DNA from: Bacteroidota bacterium
GTDB lineage: Bacteria; Bacteroidota; Bacteroidia; Cytophagales; Microscillaceae
Direction of reading: 5' to 3'
DNA length: 36,546 nucleotides
Assembly: GCA_004292795.1 (NCBI GenBank)
Contig: RDXI01000003.1
Location: forward strand, 1 to 36,546
Shown here one piece after another: positions 1 through 8,877 of the stretch (positions are counted from its first letter, which is position 1; the number at the start of each line of letters is the position of its first letter). The position numbers and the translations under genes are program-made. The notes under the pieces were generated by a model. It ran no database searches and was not told the origin of the DNA. It saw only the letters and a program-made list of their open reading frames with translations.

Positions 1-2049
1 GCGCAAATGAAACATTGGGAACTTGCGCCCACCAACCCCGCCCAACTTGTGAAGGCAGGCATACCCGTTGCGTTTACAATGGCAGGATTGAAAAATAAAG
101 GTGACTTTTGGGCAAATTTGCGCAAAGCTATTCAATATGGTTTGTCTGAAACAGAGGCACTCAAAGCCCTTACCTACACACCCGCTAAATTGGTAAAAGC
201 TGAAAAAATGTTAGGCAATTTGCAGAAAGGCGCGGTAGCGAATTTTATCGTGGCATCAGGCAATATTTTTCAGAATGAAGCTACTTTGCACGAAAATTAC
301 ATACAAGGCTACAGGCACGTGTTGCAACCTATAATTGAAAAAGATGTGCGTGGCGTGTATGACCTTTCCATAGGCACGCCCCAAGTGATGTATCAACTGA
401 CCTTGAAAGGCAAGCCCGAAAGCATCTCGGCGGAAATAGAACGCGCTTCAGACTCTTTGAAAGTTACGCCTAAATTGACGATACAAGGCGATTTAATCAC
501 GCTTTCCTTCAATCCCACACCCAAAAAGCCCGAAGCAGGCGAGATGCGCTTATCGGGTTGGGCGAATGGCAAAAATTGGCAAGGCATAGGCGAGTCGGCA
601 CAAGGGCAAAAGCTGAATTGGCAGGCAAGCTACAGAAACGTCATGGCAAAAGACACGACCAAACCCACTCCCGCCAAACCTGTAGCAGAGGTAGGCAAGG
701 TCGTATATCCGTTTGAGGCTTTCGGCAAAGAAGACTTGCCTACTACGAAGACGTACTTAATCCAAAATGCGACTGTTTGGACAAACGAAAAAGAAGGCAT
801 TTTGCAAGAAACTGATGTATTGGTGTCGAATGGCAAAATCGCCAAAATTGGAAAAGGCTTGCCTACTGCAGGGGCAGAAGTGATAGATGGCAAAGGCAAA
901 CACCTAACGGCTGGCATCATAGACGAACACTCACACATAGCCCTCTACAGCATCAACGACAACCAAAATGTTTCGTCTGAAGTGCGTATGATTGATGTGT
1001 TGGACTCGGAAGATATAGACATTTACCGACAACTTAGCGGTGGCGTAACGTCTGCACAACTTTTGCATGGCTCGGCAAACTGTATCGGTGGGCAATCGGC
1101 TATCATCAAACTAAAGTGGGGCGAAAGTCCAAACAAAATGCTTGTGCCGAATGCACCGCAATTCATCAAATTTGCCTTAGGCGAAAATCCTAAAAATGGC
1201 AATTCGGGCTTTGGCAATACGCAACGCTACCCACAAACGCGCATGGGCGTGGAGCAAGCGATAGAAGATGCCTTTGTACGTGCCAGAGAATATTTGGAGA
1301 AAAAGAAAATAGGTGGTGCGAATTTCCGCAAAGACCTTGAACTCGAAGCAGTAGGCGAGATTTTGGAAGGCAAGCGTTTTATTACGTGCCACTCTTATGT
1401 GCAGTCTGAAATCAATATGTTGATGAAATTGGCAGAAAGGCACAAGTTCAAAGTGAATACGTTTACGCACATCTTGGAAGGCTACAAAGTGGGCGACAAA
1501 ATGAAAGCGCATGGCGCAGGTGCATCAAGTTTTGCGGATTGGTGGGCGTACAAATTCGAGGTACAAGATGCCATTCCCCACAATGCCGCTATCTTGACAC
1601 GCTTAGGTGTTACAACAGCTATCAATTCTGATGACCCCGAAATGGCTCGCCGACTCAATCAAGAAGCCGCCAAAACAGTGAAATATGGCGGACTTTCTGA
1701 AGAAGAAGCTTGGAAAACTGTAACGCTCAACCCTGCTAAACTTTTGCACCTTGACGACAAAATGGGCAGTGTGAAGGTAGGCAAGGACGCAGACCTTGTG
1801 CTTTGGACAGCTAATCCGCTTTCTATCTATGCAGTGGTGCAGATGAATATGATTGATGGCGCAGTGTATTTTGAGCGCGTTCAAGACGAACAAGCACAGG
1901 CAAAACTCCGCGAAGAACGCGCTCGCCTAATACAAAAAATGATACAATCTAAATCTTCAGGCGCACCTTCACAAAAACCTTCTTTCAACAAGCCCCGCAA
2001 ATGGAATTGCTGTGCTGACGAAGGCACTCGCCTACAAGAACAGGAATAG
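1..2049 (+). CDS. Tandem amidohydrolase-family protein, 5' end outside the window
   Basis: The frame is open from base 1, so the first ATG at 7 is internal and the N-terminus is missing. Numbering from that ATG, residues 1-95 are the end of a first amidohydrolase domain. About 100-240 is a beta-rich linker. About 245-640 is a second, complete domain resembling imidazolonepropionase-like amidohydrolases. Metal and active-site candidates in the second domain are H308-S-H310, H462 (CHS), H488 (THILEG) and D542/D543 (NSDD), followed by the usual KDADLVLW closing strand. The first domain has AFTMAG where an active enzyme carries an Asp, so it may be degenerate. The last 40 residues are Gln/Ser/Lys-rich. 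Substrate is unknown; cyclic-amide or peptide-like hydrolysis is only a family-level guess. The stop codon TAG lies inside a TAGGCAAG motif, and a terminator follows. Confidence 0.88.
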   Translation, partial: AQMKHWELAPTNPAQLVKAGIPVAFTMAGLKNKGDFWANLRKAIQYGLSETEALKALTYTPAKLVKAEKMLGNLQKGAVANFIVASGNIFQNEATLHENYIQGYRHVLQPIIEKDVRGVYDLSIGTPQVMYQLTLKGKPESISAEIERASDSLKVTPKLTIQGDLITLSFNPTPKKPEAGEMRLSGWANGKNWQGIGESAQGQKLNWQASYRNVMAKDTTKPTPAKPVAEVGKVVYPFEAFGKEDLPTTKTYLIQNATVWTNEKEGILQETDVLVSNGKIAKIGKGLPTAGAEVIDGKGKHLTAGIIDEHSHIALYSINDNQNVSSEVRMIDVLDSEDIDIYRQLSGGVTSAQLLHGSANCIGGQSAIIKLKWGESPNKMLVPNAPQFIKFALGENPKNGNSGFGNTQRYPQTRMGVEQAIEDAFVRAREYLEKKKIGGANFRKDLELEAVGEILEGKRFITCHSYVQSEINMLMKLAERHKFKVNTFTHILEGYKVGDKMKAHGAGASSFADWWAYKFEVQDAIPHNAAILTRLGVTTAINSDDPEMARRLNQEAAKTVKYGGLSEEEAWKTVTLNPAKLLHLDDKMGSVKVGKDADLVLWTANPLSIYAVVQMNMIDGAVYFERVQDEQAQAKLREERARLIQKMIQSKSSGAPSQKPSFNKPRKWNCCADEGTRLQEQE

Positions 2050-2072
2050 GCAAGCTCCTAAAAATCTTTCCC

Positions 2073-2113
2073 AAATCCGCAAAGCAAAGTTCGATTTGTT
2101 TTGCGGATTTTTT
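2073..2113 (+). terminator. Intrinsic terminator after the amidohydrolase
   Basis: A 16-bp stem with one G-T wobble (left arm AAATCCGCAAAGCAAA) has a short loop and ends in a run of six T. Confidence 0.85.
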
Positions 2114-2124
2114 ATGCTATTTTG

Positions 2125-2154
2125 TTGTTTTTAGAAAAATAGCACGTATATTTG
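2125..2154 (+). promoter_or_regulatory. Bacteroidota-type promoter of the AAA15/RloB cassette
   Basis: TATATTTG at 2147-2154 fits the -7 consensus TAnnTTTG. A TTG at 2125-2127 lies 19 bp upstream as the -33 element. The predicted start is about 22 nt before the ATG at 2183. Confidence 0.6.
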
Positions 2155-2182
2155 CTTAAATTTCTCAAAAATAAGTAAAATT

Positions 2183-3457
2183 ATGTTAATTCAATTCTCT
2201 GTCAAGAACTACAAGACCTTTGCTGAAGAGGCAAAATTGAGTATGGTAGCAAACCACGATAAGACTACTCGCTTTGCTGAAAATGTTTTTCAAGTACCTA
2301 AATACAACTTAAATCTACTCAAAAGTGCAGTAGTGTATGGTGCAAATGCAAGCGGAAAGACAAAGTTGGTAGAAGCCTTTGCCTTTATGCGTGGCTTTGT
2401 GCGCGAGTCAGCAAAACAACAAAGTGATGATACTATCCCTGTCCAACCCTTTAGATTAAGCACCGAAACAGAAAACGAACCTTCTATGTTTGAGATTGTT
2501 TTTATACAAGAAGGCGTTCTGTATCGTTATGGTTTTGAAGTTACAGAGGAAAAAGTGATGTCTGAATGGTTGTACTATAAACCTAAAACAAAAGAAATTG
2601 AACTTTTTTACCGTTTTGAGCAAAATTTTGGAGAGGTACATAAAGACTTTAAAGTACAAGATTTAATCAAACGCAAGAGAGTGTTGGAAAATACCTTGCT
2701 ATTGTCTGTAGCTGACTCTGCCAATGAATCTATTGCCAAGAAAATTTTTTCATGGTTTACTCAATTTAATGTAATTTATGGTTTAAGAGAAATTGAATAT
2801 ATGCATTATACAATTAGTCGTTTAGAAAATGAGATATACAAGACACATATTTTAACTTTCTTAGAAAGTGCAAATTTAGAGATTGAAGATTTATATACCG
2901 TAAAATTACCTGAACTAAATGTTCAAAATAGTATTATGTATTTTATCAAAAAATTTGTTGAGGATAAGAAAGTTTATACAAAACGGGCTAAATATGATGA
3001 AAATAAAAGAAGGGTAGGGCAAGAAGAGTTTGCGATGCTGGAAGATGAGTCCACAGGTACTGCAAAATATTTCGCGCTTTCCGCGCCCATTTTGGATAGT
3101 TTAGAGAATGGAAATACTTTAGTAATTGATGAATTAGATGCCAAACTACATCCTAACTTAGTGGAAAAAATTGTGCAGTTATTTAACTCGCCTACTACTA
3201 ACCCCAAAAATGCACAACTTATTTTCAATACACACAATACCAATTTGTTGGGAGCAAACCTATTCAGGCGCGACCAAATTTGGTTTGTGAAAAAAGACCG
3301 TTATGGAACTTCTACGCTGTATTCTTTGGCGAGCTTTAAAACAGACGAAGTGCGCAAAGATGATAATTATGAAAATAAATACATAGAAGGGCGTTATGGG
3401 GCAGTGCCTTATTTGCAGGAGTTTGAAAAGTATATCACTAACAAAACCAATAATTAA
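2183..3457 (+). CDS. AAA15-family ATPase (AbiLi/RloA-like), defence cassette gene 1
   Basis: A 424-residue ATPase of the AAA15/AAA21 group (SMC/ABC-like fold). Visible motifs: N-terminal strand IQFSVKNYKTF, Walker A GANASGKT at 53-60, Walker B LVIDELD at about 313-319 followed by KLHPNL, and an H-loop histidine H351 (FNTHNTN). The middle (about 120-280) is the lysine- and glutamate-rich insertion typical of the family. The next gene starts 1 bp after the stop, so the two are translationally coupled. AAA15 plus RloB is the architecture of Lactococcus AbiL, and PARIS (AriA/AriB) is analogous. By that analogy the ATPase would sense a phage trigger and control the nuclease-like partner. Function in this strain is inferred. 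The gene is AT-richer than its neighbours and poor in the YAGGCRAG motif. Confidence 0.85.
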   Translation: MLIQFSVKNYKTFAEEAKLSMVANHDKTTRFAENVFQVPKYNLNLLKSAVVYGANASGKTKLVEAFAFMRGFVRESAKQQSDDTIPVQPFRLSTETENEPSMFEIVFIQEGVLYRYGFEVTEEKVMSEWLYYKPKTKEIELFYRFEQNFGEVHKDFKVQDLIKRKRVLENTLLLSVADSANESIAKKIFSWFTQFNVIYGLREIEYMHYTISRLENEIYKTHILTFLESANLEIEDLYTVKLPELNVQNSIMYFIKKFVEDKKVYTKRAKYDENKRRVGQEEFAMLEDESTGTAKYFALSAPILDSLENGNTLVIDELDAKLHPNLVEKIVQLFNSPTTNPKNAQLIFNTHNTNLLGANLFRRDQIWFVKKDRYGTSTLYSLASFKTDEVRKDDNYENKYIEGRYGAVPYLQEFEKYITNKTNN

Positions 3458-3458
3458 C

Positions 3459-4175
3459 ATGGCACGATTGAACAATAAAAAAGCACGCCAAGAAGCAGAC
3501 CGCGAAGCGCACAAAGCCCAAAAACAACAAAGAAAAAGAGGTGAGGAAAATATAGCACATGATGAGCAAGATGCTGTTTTACAAAAGCGTATTTTAATTG
3601 TTTGTGAAGGAACATTAACAGAGCCTTCTTATTTTGAGCAATTTAAGGCGCAAAACGTTACCATAAAAGGTACAGGAACAAATACGCGTACCGTAGTAGA
3701 AGAAGCGGCTTTTTGGGATAATGAAGGAGCGTATGACGAAGTTTGGTGTGTGTTTGATAAAGACTCATTCTCAGCCCAACAGTTCAATCAAGCTATCGTA
3801 GATGCTCAAATCAAAAAGTTTAAAGTTGCTTTTTCGAATCAATCTTTTGAATATTGGCTTTTACTCCATTTCGAAGACCATCAAGGTGGAAAAATGGACA
3901 GAGTTTTATATTATGATAAAATAAACAACTATTTAATGGATTATGGTTTGTCTTATGAAAAAGACCATAAAGAAATTACAAAAAGGATTTTTGAGGAGTT
4001 ACAAGCTGTTGTACAGACTGATAGAGAGGGTAATAAATTGACACGCCAAGACTTAGCCATCAGACGAGCCAAACGCATACATGAAGACCACAAAACACAA
4101 GGCAACTCGCCTGCACAGTCCGAGTCTTGTACTACTGTCTATGAGTTGGTAGAAGAAATTAGGAAATACTTGTAA
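3459..4175 (+). CDS. RloB-domain protein (AbiLii-like), TOPRIM-like putative nuclease
   Basis: 238 residues starting at the ATG 1 bp after the ATPase stop; an upstream in-frame start would overlap the ATPase and is not needed. The first 40 residues are basic and charged. Then comes the RloB core: VCEGTLTEPSYF with E50, VFDKDSF with D100 and D102, and the family hallmark SNQSFEYWLLLHF at 126-138. The E...DxD spacing resembles a TOPRIM metal site, which supports a nuclease role; this is family inference, not shown here. It is the second gene of the AbiL-type cassette, and a terminator follows. Confidence 0.85.
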   Translation: MARLNNKKARQEADREAHKAQKQQRKRGEENIAHDEQDAVLQKRILIVCEGTLTEPSYFEQFKAQNVTIKGTGTNTRTVVEEAAFWDNEGAYDEVWCVFDKDSFSAQQFNQAIVDAQIKKFKVAFSNQSFEYWLLLHFEDHQGGKMDRVLYYDKINNYLMDYGLSYEKDHKEITKRIFEELQAVVQTDREGNKLTRQDLAIRRAKRIHEDHKTQGNSPAQSESCTTVYELVEEIRKYL

Positions 4176-4218
4176 GTTTCGGAGAACGCTCCAAAACTTG
4201 CCTACCCTCCAAAAAATA

Positions 4219-4256
4219 GCCCCGATAAGATAAAATCTTGTTGGGGCATAATTTTT
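4219..4256 (+). terminator. Intrinsic terminator after the AAA15/RloB cassette
   Basis: Stem GCCCCGATAAGAT pairs with ATCTTGTTGGGGC (two G-T wobbles), with a 2-4 nt loop, followed by ATAATTTTT. The T-run merges with the -33 element of the next promoter. Confidence 0.7.
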
Positions 4257-4284
4257 GATTATTGCATAAAAAAACTTATTTTTG
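4254..4284 (+). promoter_or_regulatory. Bacteroidota-type promoter of the adenylate cyclase operon
   Basis: TTTG at 4254-4257, exactly 19 bp, then TATTTTTG at 4277-4284 (consensus TAnnTTTG). The leader to the start codon is about 100 nt. Confidence 0.7.
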
Positions 4285-4394
4285 TTCAAAATGTAGAAGC
4301 ATAGTAGGCAAGGGCAGTACAAAAAAGTATAACTACTTGTTTATGAGCGAATTAGGCACAACCATAAGATTTTTCAGCATATACCATACTCTTG

Positions 4395-5681
4395 ATGAAA
4401 CCACGCAATACTGAAACGCAGTCCCCCAAAAAAATACGAGGCAAAGGCATAGGACACGAAATATACCCCATGCGTGTGGTGGGTTATTGCGTGCTGTGTG
4501 CGGAACTATGGCTCAAAATGCGTCAAGAAATACCTGCCTATCAAACCATTTATTGGTTTTGGATAGCGTTCTTTTTCTTGTATCCGCATATTATTTTTCA
4601 AATTTATAGGTATTTCGACTCTCGCAATTCCCTTGAGCGGGCTTGGTTGGTGTTGGATTTGTTTTGGGTGGGGCTTGTCGTGGTGATGATTGATTTCTCG
4701 CTTATGCCCACGATGGCACTCATTGTTTATAGCACCGCTACTTGCATAGGCATTGGTGGGCTACGTATGTGGCTACAAGGTATTGGTATTTTTGCCCTTT
4801 CACAGCTCTTGATGTGGTTGTTTTGGGGCAAGTTTGAGTTTACCACTACGCCAAGTATTTGGTCGAATATCATTGGTTTTGTGTATATGTTTACGGGCTT
4901 CAATGCTTACAACTTTGCGTACTACAGGCGAAGCATTGCCTTCAAAAAGACGCGCATGGAAATAGAAAAGCAGAAATTGGAGATAGCCGAACAGAAAGAG
5001 GAAATACAAACTACGCTTGGGTTGGTAGAAATAGAACGCGCCAAATCGGAAAAGCTATTGCTCAATATCTTGCCTGCTGAAACTGCCAAAGAGTTAAAAA
5101 ATACAGGCTATGCCAAACCTACACACTATGAATTGGTAACGGTATTGTTTACAGATTTTAAGGGCTTTACCAATATTGCAGAAAAATTATCTCCGCAACA
5201 AGTTATTGAAGAATTGAACGTGTGTTTTCTTGCCTTCGATGAAATTTGCGAAAGGCACAACCTCGAAAAAATCAAAACTATAGGAGATGCCTATATGTGT
5301 GCAGGCGGAATACCTACCCCCAATACTACGAACCCCATAGATGCGGTCAGGGCGGCATTTGAGATGCAAGCATGGATGAAAGAATGGACAAAAGCCAAAA
5401 CAGACAAAGGGGAAGATGTGTGGGAAATTCGTTTGGGTATTCATTCGGGGAGCATAGTCGCAGGGGTGATAGGCAAGAATAAATTTGCGTATGATATATG
5501 GGGCGACACAGTGAATACTGCCGCAAGGCTCGAAAGTAGCGGTGTGGCAGGCAAGATAAATATTTCAGGATTTACGTATCAACTTGTGCAAGATTATTTC
5601 AACTGTTCGTATCGCGGGAAAGTAACCGCCAAAAACAAAGGCGAGGTAGATATGTATTTTGTGGATAGCATCAAAGCATAA
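4395..5681 (+). CDS. Membrane-bound class III adenylate cyclase
   Basis: 428 residues from the ATG at 4395 (a TTG lies just before it). Residues about 28-185 form five or six hydrophobic segments; the segment LVLDLFWVG...DFSLMP suggests a MASE2-like sensor domain. About 190-225 is a coiled coil, and 245-428 is a class III nucleotidyl cyclase domain. Metal aspartates are D254 (FTDFKGF) and D298 (KTIGDAY). The Lys in KIKTIGD and the Asp in IWGDTVNTAARLES are the adenine-selecting pair, so ATP to cAMP is favoured over GTP. WGDTVNTAARLES also supplies the Asn/Arg transition-state residues, so the enzyme should be active. It is the first gene of a three-gene set with gaps of 9 bp and 1 bp. The signal it senses is unknown. 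Confidence 0.9.
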   Translation: MKPRNTETQSPKKIRGKGIGHEIYPMRVVGYCVLCAELWLKMRQEIPAYQTIYWFWIAFFFLYPHIIFQIYRYFDSRNSLERAWLVLDLFWVGLVVVMIDFSLMPTMALIVYSTATCIGIGGLRMWLQGIGIFALSQLLMWLFWGKFEFTTTPSIWSNIIGFVYMFTGFNAYNFAYYRRSIAFKKTRMEIEKQKLEIAEQKEEIQTTLGLVEIERAKSEKLLLNILPAETAKELKNTGYAKPTHYELVTVLFTDFKGFTNIAEKLSPQQVIEELNVCFLAFDEICERHNLEKIKTIGDAYMCAGGIPTPNTTNPIDAVRAAFEMQAWMKEWTKAKTDKGEDVWEIRLGIHSGSIVAGVIGKNKFAYDIWGDTVNTAARLESSGVAGKINISGFTYQLVQDYFNCSYRGKVTAKNKGEVDMYFVDSIKA

Positions 5682-5690
5682 AAATGAATT

Positions 5691-7382
5691 ATGAAACTAA
5701 AACTCGCCTGCTTATTCCTTGCCTGCTTTTGGGTGATAAGTTGCCAAAAAAAGGACAGTGCTACTACGCTTGTCACGCCTGTTGAGGAAACGCTCAACGC
5801 CCAAATTAAGAGCGATAATCCCGCCCTCATCAGCACGAGTAACCATACCTTTCAGGTAGAAGTGTTGAGCAAAATGCCCAATCAAGGCATTACAGCAGAA
5901 ATAACGCTTACCCGCGAAGACAATGGCAGGCAAGTTGCAAAAATTACGCAAAATGTAGCGCAGGCAAGTTCGAGTTTTACGCTTACGGACTTTCCCCTGA
6001 ACCAAACCTTTGCAGTGGCGCAAGTGAAACTTACCTCCAAAAGCAACGCAAACAATGTTTGGACAGGTAATTTCAAAATCAAAACTTCGGTAGCCTCGCC
6101 TGTGAGTGAGGCAGACCCCGCACAGTATGGCACGCCCATGTCCAACGTACCCACTACAGACAAAATGGTGATGTACGAAGTGAATATCAAGGCATTGAGC
6201 AATACGGCTAACTTGCAAGGAGTCATCAATCGCTTAGATGAAATAAAGGCGTTGGGCGTAAATGTAATTTGGTTGATGCCCATTCACCCCGTAGGCATAC
6301 TAAAAACAGTCGGTTCGCCCTATTGCGTGAGAGATTACAAAGGCGTAAATCCTGATTTTGGAACATTGGCAAATATGCGTACCCTCGTAGGCGAGGCGCA
6401 CAGTCGCGGTATGGCGGTTATCATCGATTGGGTGGCAAATCACACAGCTTGGGATAATCCTTGGATACAATACAAGTCTTGGTATTCGCAAGATGCTTTG
6501 GGCAATATCATCATTCCTGCAGGGACGAATTGGCAAGATGTAGCAGATTTGGATTTTGATAATCCTGATATGCGCTTGGCTATGATAAAAGCCCTGAAAT
6601 ATTGGGTACTTGATGCCAATGTTGATGGATTTCGGTGTGATGCGGCGGACTTTGTGCCGTTCAGTTTTTGGAAACAAGCGATAGATTCTTTGAAAAAAAT
6701 TCCTAATCGTAATTTATTGCTTTTGGCAGAAGGAGCGCGTGCCGACCATTTCAACGCAGGCTTTCAAATGAATTATGGCTGGGATTTTTATGGAGCTATC
6801 AAAAATGTATTCCAAAACAACCAAAACGCCACCAATATCTTCACGACACACACCAACGAATACAACGCTATACCCGCAGGAAGCCAAAAATTGCGCTTCA
6901 CCACGAACCATGACGAGTCGGCTTGGGACGCTACGCCCATGACTATCTTTGGAGGCAAGCAAGGCGCATTGTGCGCTTCGGTCATTACGTCCTTTTTGGG
7001 AGGCGTGCCATTGCTCTACAGTAGCCAAGAAGTGGGCAGGCAAGCTACTTTGTCGTTTTTCAACAACGTGCCGATAGATTGGACAGCCAATGCGGATATG
7101 CTCGCCACGTACAAAAGCCTATTCACGCTCTATAATGCCTCGAATGCCTTGCGAAAAGGCACTTTAACGACTTACCCCGACAATCATGTCGTTTGTTTCA
7201 AGCGCGTTTTCGGGACAGAAGAAATGCTCATTATTGCCAATGTCCGCAATGCCAACTCGACACTAACCTTGCCTACTGCTTTGGCAAATACGAATTGGAC
7301 AAACGCCCTGACGAACAACGCACAAGCATTGGGAACTTCGATTGCCTTGAGTCCGTATCAATACCTAATCCTTCAAAAATAA
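5691..7382 (+). CDS. GH13 alpha-amylase-family lipoprotein
   Basis: 563 residues. The N-terminus is a lipoprotein signal with lipobox VISC (Cys18), then QKKD. Residues about 35-135 look like an Ig/E-set domain. From about 160 runs a GH13 barrel: conserved DWVANHTAWDNPW (region I), GFRCDAADF with nucleophile D317 (region II), LLAEGARAD with acid/base E347 (region III), and TTNHDES with D408 (region IV). A beta-sandwich C-terminal domain closes it. The enzyme should cut alpha-1,4-glucans or maltodextrins at the cell surface; exact specificity cannot be read. It starts 9 bp after the cyclase gene, so cAMP signalling and glucan use may be co-transcribed. No SusC/SusD pair is present. Confidence 0.9.
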   Translation: MKLKLACLFLACFWVISCQKKDSATTLVTPVEETLNAQIKSDNPALISTSNHTFQVEVLSKMPNQGITAEITLTREDNGRQVAKITQNVAQASSSFTLTDFPLNQTFAVAQVKLTSKSNANNVWTGNFKIKTSVASPVSEADPAQYGTPMSNVPTTDKMVMYEVNIKALSNTANLQGVINRLDEIKALGVNVIWLMPIHPVGILKTVGSPYCVRDYKGVNPDFGTLANMRTLVGEAHSRGMAVIIDWVANHTAWDNPWIQYKSWYSQDALGNIIIPAGTNWQDVADLDFDNPDMRLAMIKALKYWVLDANVDGFRCDAADFVPFSFWKQAIDSLKKIPNRNLLLLAEGARADHFNAGFQMNYGWDFYGAIKNVFQNNQNATNIFTTHTNEYNAIPAGSQKLRFTTNHDESAWDATPMTIFGGKQGALCASVITSFLGGVPLLYSSQEVGRQATLSFFNNVPIDWTANADMLATYKSLFTLYNASNALRKGTLTTYPDNHVVCFKRVFGTEEMLIIANVRNANSTLTLPTALANTNWTNALTNNAQALGTSIALSPYQYLILQK

Positions 7383-7383
7383 G

Positions 7384-7857
7384 ATGACTACTATCCTTTG
7401 CCCCTACTGCAACCAAAATGCTACCGCCACTGAAGGCTCTATAGGCTCGCTCCCGCCCACAGGCGGAGATTATGAATGGCAAGAAAGCGACCAAACGCAC
7501 ACCTGCCCACATTGCTCGAACAGCTTCACAACGAGAGTGCGCACAAGCCTCGAAACAGGCAAGTTGCTATTCGTCAATAACTCGCCTAAACCCCAACAAG
7601 CAGGGATAGTTTGGTATGCAGTGGCATCTGTCAAAAAGAGCTATTGGGGCGGAGAAGACGAAAAAAGCGTCTATGTTTCTGCCCTTTGTCAAGACGAAGC
7701 CACCGCACAAACCCAACTCGAACATGATAGCAAAAAGCATTACGAACCCTTGCAAATCCTGAAAGTTACGCAAGCAGGCTATTTTGACTTGGCAGGCGAG
7801 GAAATCATCGAGGCTTCTTATAATAAGGATAGGATACAGTATTTGGATTTGAGTTAA
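7384..7857 (+). CDS. Small protein with two CxxC pairs (zinc ribbon-like), unknown function
   Basis: 157 residues, starting 1 bp after the GH13 stop. CPYC at 6-9 and CPHC at about 41-44 would make a four-cysteine zinc site at the N-terminus. The rest is a soluble alpha/beta domain with no motif I recognise. There is no signal peptide, so it should be cytoplasmic, unlike the upstream lipoprotein. The tight coupling suggests co-expression with the cyclase and GH13 genes, but nothing in the sequence shows a shared pathway. Confidence 0.75.
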   Translation: MTTILCPYCNQNATATEGSIGSLPPTGGDYEWQESDQTHTCPHCSNSFTTRVRTSLETGKLLFVNNSPKPQQAGIVWYAVASVKKSYWGGEDEKSVYVSALCQDEATAQTQLEHDSKKHYEPLQILKVTQAGYFDLAGEEIIEASYNKDRIQYLDLS

Positions 7858-7872
7858 AAAACACCCAAAAAA

Positions 7873-7904
7873 TTTGGAAAGCTCAACATAAACCACGAAC
7901 TTTG
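7873..7904 (+). promoter_or_regulatory. Probable promoter of the L25 gene
   Basis: TTTG at 7873-7876, 20 bp, then GAACTTTG at 7897-7904, one mismatch from TAnnTTTG. The leader would be about 30 nt. Confidence 0.45.
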
Positions 7905-7942
7905 CACTCCTTTTCTAAAACACTTTAAATTTTCCGAATATC

Positions 7943-8509
7943 ATGAAAAAACTCGAGATTATAGGGTTTAAAAGAGCAAATCTCGGCAAGAAAGACGCTC
8001 AACAACTACGCTTAGAAGCAAGTGTTCCTTGCGTGTTGTATGGTGGCAAAGAAGTAGCGCACTTTCACGTGCCTATGATTTTGTTCCGCGAGTTAGTTTA
8101 TACGCCTGAAGCGCATATTGTTATCCTCAATATAGAAGGAGAAATCCGCGAAGCTATGTTGCAAGACATACAATTCCACCCTGTGAATGAAATGATTTTG
8201 CACGCCGATTTCTTGGAATTGCACAATGACCGCCCCGTGAAAATAGCCGTTCCTACCAAAGTTACGGGTGTTTCTACAGGCGTACAACAAGGTGGTCGTT
8301 TGGTATTGAAAGCCAAGAAAATGACTGTGCGTGCATTGCCCGCCAACCTTCCCGACAGCATCACTGTAGATATTACAGGGCTTGAGTTGGGCAAATCTAT
8401 CAAAGTGAAAGACCTTACAGTAGAAGGTTTCGAAATCATGGACGCGCCTAACAACGCTGTATTGAGCATCGAAGTTCCTCGTGGCTTGAAAGGCAAACAA
8501 CAAGCATAA
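7943..8509 (+). CDS. rplY: 50S ribosomal protein L25 (general stress protein Ctc type)
   Basis: 188 residues, the long Ctc form: an N-terminal L25 domain binding 5S rRNA (about 1-90, with the SVPCVLYGGKE loop) and a C-terminal TL5/Ctc beta domain (about 95-180, with PTKVTGVSTGVQQGG and LPANLPDSITVDITGLELG). Length and motifs match bacterial Ctc proteins. The gene appears monocistronic, with its own promoter-like site and a strong terminator. It holds no YAGGCRAG motif, unlike most genes here. Confidence 0.95.
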   Translation: MKKLEIIGFKRANLGKKDAQQLRLEASVPCVLYGGKEVAHFHVPMILFRELVYTPEAHIVILNIEGEIREAMLQDIQFHPVNEMILHADFLELHNDRPVKIAVPTKVTGVSTGVQQGGRLVLKAKKMTVRALPANLPDSITVDITGLELGKSIKVKDLTVEGFEIMDAPNNAVLSIEVPRGLKGKQQA

Positions 8510-8531
8510 TCCCTTGCTGTGATAAAAAAAC

Positions 8532-8563
8532 AAAAACCTCTTGCTTGCGAGAGGTTTTTTTGT
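8532..8563 (+). terminator. Intrinsic terminator of the L25 gene
   Basis: Stem ACCTCTTG / CGAGAGGT with a CTTG loop, flanked by A5 upstream and T7 downstream; it could work in both directions. Confidence 0.85.
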
Positions 8564-8612
8564 TTTATTTGCGAAAACTCTTGTGTGCGAGAGTTTGTAG
8601 GTCTTATACTAA

Positions 8613-8755
8613 TACTAAAATAACTCTTAACTTGCGTAAAAAATACCACAGAGGTACGGAGAACCACAGAGCTACACAAAGAACTCAGTGTTTCTTAGTA
8701 CTTCTCTGTATCTCCGTGTTAAGTTTTTGGCGCATTTTAAATTTTATTTTGGTAT
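8613..8755 (+). repeat. Hairpin element, copy 1 (conserved ends, core A)
   Basis: Left end: TACTAAAATAACTCTTAACT then TGCG. Right end: CGCATTTTAAATTTTATTTT then GGTAT. The ends are imperfect inverted repeats of each other. The core is a long imperfect palindrome beginning ACCACAGAGGTACGGAG and ending TCTGTATCTCCGTGTT. Copies 2 and 3 share the ends but not the core. It lies between L25 and the TPR gene in non-coding sequence. Confidence 0.75.
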
Positions 8756-8877
8756 AAAATAATCCTTAACTTGCGTACAACACTTTACCACAAGAACACA
8801 AGAAAAAAAGGTAAAAGTAAGCTTCGTGACCTTGTGTCCTTGTGGTTAATACGCATTTTAAATCTTATTTTAGTATT
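8753..8877 (+). repeat. Hairpin element, copy 2 (conserved ends, core B)
   Basis: It abuts copy 1 in the same orientation. The ends are TAAAATAATCCTTAACTTGCG and GCATTTTAAATCTTATTTTA (the first described over its 20-base conserved part). The core is a different palindrome, with arms ACCACAAGAACACAAG and CTTGTGTCCTTGTGGT. Together with copy 1 it fills most of the 330 bp between the L25 terminator and the TPR gene start. Confidence 0.75.

Noticed and set aside
5691-7382. Polysaccharide utilisation locus around the GH13 lipoprotein
   Set aside because: No SusC/SusD-type or other glycan-binding genes are nearby; the neighbours are a cyclase and a small CxxC protein.
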